Source: Saccharofermentans sp. (GTDB taxonomy: Bacteria > Bacillota_A > Clostridia > Saccharofermentanales > Saccharofermentanaceae). Taken from it: 9,541 nt of DNA. A program made the translations under genes and the position numbers. The notes under the pieces were generated by a model. The model had not been told where the DNA came from. It searched no databases and saw only the letters and a program-made list of their open reading frames with translations. The stretch covers positions 1 to 9,541 of the forward strand of contig JAILMZ010000012.1 in the NCBI GenBank assembly GCA_024692105.1, given 5' to 3'. Below, in pieces: positions 6,417 to 9,541 of this stretch; the stretch's first letter is position 1; each line of letters starts with the position of its first letter.

Positions 6417-7476
6417 TCTTTTTCGTGGGAGCCGTAAATACCGGCTTCCCGTCCATTTTCTTGGAGATCACCGTTTCGATCAGATAAAGGATATACCCTC
6501 CGCCAAGTGCCAGAAGCAGTGTTATGAACACCAACAGATGCAGGTTAAATCCGGATCCGGAAAAATAGACTTCCATATACAGTGAATAGAGGATTATCTC
6601 CTGTACCACATAGAATTCAAGTGACATCTTCCCGATAAAGCCGTATGCTTTCTGAATGACTTTAACCTTGTCAAGCAGATTGAACAGCTTGCCGGACAAA
6701 AAGCACATCGAAATGCCGATGAGGAAAGCAGGAAGTCCGTTGCGCGGTTCGGGAAGCAGGAAATGCCAGCCCTCGAAAAGGACATTGTTCATCAGCACAA
6801 AGCCCGCCACAAGCATGGCGGAAAGCACTATCCACGGTACGATCCCGCTGATCTTCTTTTTGTTGTAAGTCATCCATCCGCAAAGGACACCGACCATGAA
6901 CACCGGGATCCTGTTAATAAACAGATATATATCGGTCCGGGGCGAGATCATTGTTCCCAAGACTGCCAAAGCATACCAGAGTGCAATTGCAGCACCGGTA
7001 AACACATACTTGTTTGAGAACTTCTCGAAAACAAAGCGGTAAAGCGGGAAAAACAGGTACAGCAGTGCGATCGAAGGAATGAACCAAATTGGCTCATATA
7101 CGTTTTCCGTAAGGAATGTCCAACCGGTAAGGGCCTTTACATACCGTAATATATCCCAATGGCCATATAAGGCCTTGGCAAATACGACCGCAAAGAACGG
7201 AAGGAACAATCGCCTGAACCGTCTTATGTAAAAGTCCTTCAGACTGTGTTTGTTGATTGCATGATATAAACCCCATCCGGATAACAGCAAGAAGATATCA
7301 ACTCCGCAGAAACCGAAAGTGTTGCAATAGAACTCAGCACGGCTCAGGAACGGAATCTCCCCGAACAGTCCTAACTCGTTGCGGACATGAAAGACAAAAA
7401 CCCACACGGCAGCCAGGCCCATGATCTGGCCTCTGTGTTTGTTAACTGATTCAAATATGTCTGTGCTATTACCCAT
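6412..7476 (-). CDS. Acyltransferase-3 family integral membrane protein, 354 aa
   Basis: Multi-pass membrane enzyme of the acyltransferase-3 (OafA/NodX-like) family, whose members transfer acyl groups, often acetyl, to cell-surface or secreted glycans. About ten hydrophobic segments are visible. The first (about 20-31) holds FVFHVRNE with H30, the position of the conserved family histidine. Next come GFCGVDIFLLLSGWGLY (55-71) and the basic loop RRFRRLFLPFF (85-95), both family landmarks. IWFIPSIALLYLFFPL (130-145) is also typical. The C-terminus is a short basic tail ending TKKK. Length 354 is normal. The start ATG at 7476 has only a modest binding site (GGCAGGAA). It has its own candidate promoter and lies between the ppdK terminator and the convergent yebC cluster, so it is probably a single-gene unit. 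By eye it is more A/T-rich than its neighbours. Substrate cannot be told from sequence; no glycan cluster is adjacent. Confidence 0.88.
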   Translation of the reverse strand: MGNSTDIFESVNKHRGQIMGLAAVWVFVFHVRNELGLFGEIPFLSRAEFYCNTFGFCGVDIFLLLSGWGLYHAINKHSLKDFYIRRFRRLFLPFFAVVFAKALYGHWDILRYVKALTGWTFLTENVYEPIWFIPSIALLYLFFPLYRFVFEKFSNKYVFTGAAIALWYALAVLGTMISPRTDIYLFINRIPVFMVGVLCGWMTYNKKKISGIVPWIVLSAMLVAGFVLMNNVLFEGWHFLLPEPRNGLPAFLIGISMCFLSGKLFNLLDKVKVIQKAYGFIGKMSLEFYVVQEIILYSLYMEVYFSGSGFNLHLLVFITLLLALGGGYILYLIETVISKKMDGKPVFTAPTKKK

Positions 7477-7507
7477 CGTTCATTCCTGCCGTTGATTTAC
7501 AAACATT

Positions 7508-7536
7508 ATTATATCTGATACCGGCAATTAATTCAG
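7508..7536 (-). promoter_or_regulatory. Candidate promoter for the acyltransferase gene
   Basis: On the minus strand a perfect TATAAT lies at 7513-7508. Seventeen bp upstream is CTGAAT (7536-7531), a poor -35. Transcription would begin near 7500, about 25 nt before the ATG. It lies just past the T-run of the ppdK terminator, in keeping with separate transcription of the two genes. Confidence 0.5.
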
Positions 7537-7541
7537 AGTAT

Positions 7542-7570
7542 AAAAAAACCGGAGCCCGTAAGGACTCCGG
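7542..7570 (-). terminator. Intrinsic terminator of ppdK
   Basis: On the minus strand the hairpin CCGGAG...CTCCGG (7570-7549) has a 6 bp G/C-rich outer stem, one mismatch, two further pairs and a four-base loop, and is followed at once by seven T residues (7548-7542). This is a textbook rho-independent terminator oriented for transcription from ppdK, 96 bp past its stop codon. The plus strand has no T-run after the hairpin, so it acts in one direction. Confidence 0.92.
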
Positions 7571-7593
7571 TCAATAACTCTTAACTACTACTT

Positions 7594-7617
7594 CTCACAA
7601 GAAATATTACTTGTGAG
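7594..7617. repeat. Perfect 8 bp inverted repeat in the ppdK 3' region
   Basis: CTCACAAG (7594-7601) and CTTGTGAG (7610-7617) are perfect inverted copies around an 8-base A/T loop. It lies between the ppdK stop and its terminator and has no T-run, so it is not itself a terminator. It would form a hairpin in the ppdK 3' untranslated RNA and might protect the message or bind a protein. Part of it resembles the last codons of ppdK (see findings). Confidence 0.7.
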
Positions 7618-7624
7618 CGTTTTC

Positions 7625-7679
7625 CGCACAAGCGAAGCGCGGAGGACCTAAGCGAGCAAGTGATATTACTTCTTGTGCG
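7625..7679. repeat. Inverted repeat CGCACAAG / CTTGTGCG spanning the ppdK stop codon
   Basis: CGCACAAG at 7625-7632 and CTTGTGCG at 7672-7679 are perfect inverted copies 39 bp apart; the second lies in the last codons of ppdK. The arms share the core CACAAG with the neighbouring repeat at 7594-7617, so arms could pair in alternative ways. Arms are short and the spacing long, so function is uncertain. Confidence 0.4.
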
Positions 7680-9541
7680 CGATTGCAGCCTGTGCAGCAG
7701 CAAGTCTTGCGATCGGTACACGGAAAGGTGAGCAGGATACATAGTCAAGACCGATCTCATCGCAGAACTCTACGGATGTCGGGTCACCGCCGTGCTCGCC
7801 GCAGATACCGAGGTGGAGGTCAGGACGTACTGCCTTACCGTTCTCGATAGCCATCTTCATGAGCTTACCAACGCCGTTCTGGTCTAACCTTGCGAACGGA
7901 TCGGACTCGAAGATCTTGGACTCATAGTAAGCTGTGAGGAACTTGCCTGCGTCGTCTCTGGAGAAACCGAATGTCATCTGTGTGAGGTCGTTTGTACCGA
8001 AGCAGAAGAATTCAGCTTCCTTAGCGATCTCGTCAGCTGTAAGAGCTGCTCTCGGGATCTCGATCATTGTACCAACCTTGTAGTTCATGTTGACGCCTGC
8101 AGCCTTGATTTCTTCGTCAGCTACTGCAACAACAACCTTCTTAACGTTAACGAGCTCCTTGATCTCGCAAACGAGAGGGATCATGATCTCAGGTGTTACG
8201 TTCCAGTCGGGATGCTTAGCATTGACATTGATTGCAGCGCGGATAACTGCTCTTGTCTGCATCTTGGCGATCTCAGGATATGTAACTGCGAGACGGCATC
8301 CTCTGTGACCCATCATAGGGTTGAACTCGTGGAGAGAAGAGATAAGTGTCTTGATGTCTTCTACGGACTTGCCCTTCTTGTCAGCAAGAGCCTTGATGTC
8401 AGCTTCTTCTGTAGGAACGAATTCGTGGAGCGGCGGGTCAAGGAATCTGATAGTAACGGGATGTCCCTCGAGAGCCTCATAGAGTGCTTCGAAGTCACTC
8501 TGCTGCATAGGGAGGATAACCTCGAGTGCAGCCTCACGCTCCTCAACTGTGTCGGAGCAGATCATCTCACGGAATGCTTCGATTCTGCCTTCACCGAAGA
8601 ACATGTGCTCTGTACGGCAGAGACCGATACCTTCAGCACCGAGCTCACGAGCCTTCTTAGCATCGTTAGGTGTATCAGCATTAGTTCTTACTTCGAGTCT
8701 CTTGTACTCGTCAGCCCACTTCATGATGCGGCCGAAATAACCGTTGTTAGGATCAGCGTCGATCTGAGCGATAGCGCCGTCGTAGATCTTACCTGTAGAA
8801 CCGTCGAGGGAGATGATGTCGCCTTCCTTATATGTCTTGCCTGCGAGCGTGAAGCACTTGTTAGCTTCGTCCATAGCGATCTCGCCGCAGCCGGATACGC
8901 AGCACTCACCCATACCACGTGCAACAACCGCAGCGTGTGATGTCATACCGCCACGTACTGTGAGGATACCCTCAGCAGCTTTCATGCCTGTGATATCTTC
9001 AGGAGATGTCTCGAGTCTTACGAGAACTACCTTCTCTCCTCTGTCGTGCCATGCAACTGCATCGTCAGCAGTAAATACGATCTTACCGCATGCAGCTCCC
9101 GGAGAAGCGCCCAAGCCCTTGCCGATAGCCTCAGCAGCCTTAAGAGCTGCAGGATCGAACTGAGGGTGCAAAAGTGTATCGAGGTTTCTCGGATCGATCA
9201 TGGCAACTGCTTCCTCAGGTGTTCTCATACCTTCGTCAACCAGGTCACAAGCGATCTTCATGGCAGCCTGAGCTGTTCTCTTACCGTTTCTTGTCTGGAG
9301 CATGTAGAGCTTACCGTGCTCAACTGTGAACTCCATATCCTGCATGTCTCTGTAGTGCTTTTCGAGTGTCTCGCAAACATTGACAAACTGAGCGAATGCT
9401 TCAGGGAACTTCTGCTCCATCTCTGCGATCTTCATAGGAGTACGAACGCCTGCAACAACATCCTCACCCTGTGCGTTTGTAAGGAACTCACCGAAGAGGC
9501 CCTTCTCACCTGTGGCAGGGTCACGTGTGAAAGCAACACCT
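7666..9541 (-). CDS. ppdK: Pyruvate,phosphate dikinase (C-terminal 624 residues; 5' end beyond window)
   Basis: Converts phosphoenolpyruvate, AMP and pyrophosphate to pyruvate, ATP and phosphate, reversibly; in anaerobes it replaces or supplements pyruvate kinase. The frame is open to the window edge: 35 residues precede the internal ATG at 9435, beginning GVAFTRDPATGEKG, the end of the ATP-grasp domain. The internal ATG is not the start. By alignment of the catalytic histidine with the characterised clostridial enzyme, about 250 residues are missing. Motifs seen: the phosphohistidine loop GGMTSHAAVVARGMG, with the histidine codon at 8937-8935 and the threonine that regulatory kinases can target two residues before it; GLCRTEHMFF at the start of the PEP-binding barrel; FNPMMGHRGCRL; FGTNDLTQMTFGFSRDD; and GICGEHGGDP with the catalytic cysteine codon at 7803-7801. 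It ends HKK-stop. All key residues in view are intact. It is followed by repeats and an intrinsic terminator. Confidence 0.97.
   Translation of the reverse strand, partial: GVAFTRDPATGEKGLFGEFLTNAQGEDVVAGVRTPMKIAEMEQKFPEAFAQFVNVCETLEKHYRDMQDMEFTVEHGKLYMLQTRNGKRTAQAAMKIACDLVDEGMRTPEEAVAMIDPRNLDTLLHPQFDPAALKAAEAIGKGLGASPGAACGKIVFTADDAVAWHDRGEKVVLVRLETSPEDITGMKAAEGILTVRGGMTSHAAVVARGMGECCVSGCGEIAMDEANKCFTLAGKTYKEGDIISLDGSTGKIYDGAIAQIDADPNNGYFGRIMKWADEYKRLEVRTNADTPNDAKKARELGAEGIGLCRTEHMFFGEGRIEAFREMICSDTVEEREAALEVILPMQQSDFEALYEALEGHPVTIRFLDPPLHEFVPTEEADIKALADKKGKSVEDIKTLISSLHEFNPMMGHRGCRLAVTYPEIAKMQTRAVIRAAINVNAKHPDWNVTPEIMIPLVCEIKELVNVKKVVVAVADEEIKAAGVNMNYKVGTMIEIPRAALTADEIAKEAEFFCFGTNDLTQMTFGFSRDDAGKFLTAYYESKIFESDPFARLDQNGVGKLMKMAIENGKAVRPDLHLGICGEHGGDPTSVEFCDEIGLDYVSCSPFRVPIARLAAAQAAIAHKK

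Noticed and set aside
8212..8940. Plus-strand open frame of 242 codons opposite ppdK
   Set aside because: It lies wholly inside the well-supported ppdK gene. Its product is rich in Ser, Cys, Val and Leu as expected from antisense of biased codons, and it matches no family I know.
1..9541. CRISPR arrays, insertion sequences, tRNA or rRNA genes
   Set aside because: I saw no spaced direct repeats, transposase-like frames, terminal inverted repeats, cloverleaf or rRNA-like stretches; nearly all the sequence is accounted for by protein genes.

Overview
The window reads as chromosomal DNA of an anaerobic Gram-positive bacterium of the class Clostridia (Firmicutes). The evidence is strong GGAGG-type ribosome binding sites, TTG and GTG starts alongside ATG, a pyruvate,phosphate dikinase typical of anaerobic glycolysis, a DUF6062-type protein that I know only from Clostridia, and type IV pilus genes in the clostridial order pilB-pilT-pilC. 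I cannot fix the genus from this sequence.

Layout. (1) Positions 3200 down to 1, minus strand: the motor genes of a type IV pilus, pilB (extension ATPase), pilT (retraction ATPase) and the start of pilC (inner membrane platform), tightly spaced and probably one transcript. PilB starts with two RLG motifs in the exact spacing of the MshEN cyclic-di-GMP-binding domain. (2) Positions 3201-3423: a divergent intergenic region with candidate promoters for both directions. (3) Positions 3424-6407, plus strand: a four-gene cluster with gaps of 15 bp and 1 bp and one overlap. It encodes YebC/PmpR, a P-loop NTPase joined to an Asp23/Gls24-like domain, a DUF6062 protein with two CxxC...CxxH metal-site-like modules, and a small DsrE/YedF-like protein. 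Apart from YebC these have no settled function. (4) Positions 7476-6412, minus strand: a membrane acyltransferase of the acyltransferase-3 family, convergent with the cluster with only 4 bp between stop codons. (5) Positions 9541-7666, minus strand: most of ppdK, lacking about 250 N-terminal residues at the window edge, followed by a structured 3' region and a clear intrinsic terminator.

How the genes relate. PilB and PilT would power opposite strokes of the same pilus through PilC; pilins, PilM/N/O and the prepilin peptidase are not in view. The yebC cluster looks translationally coupled, and co-conservation of its three poorly known members is the most promising lead for an undescribed function. 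The acyltransferase has its own promoter and ppdK its own terminator, so these two are probably separate units. I saw no mobile element, CRISPR array, tRNA or rRNA. The only departures from ordinary core genome are the domain fusion, the metal-site duplication, and the repeats behind ppdK.
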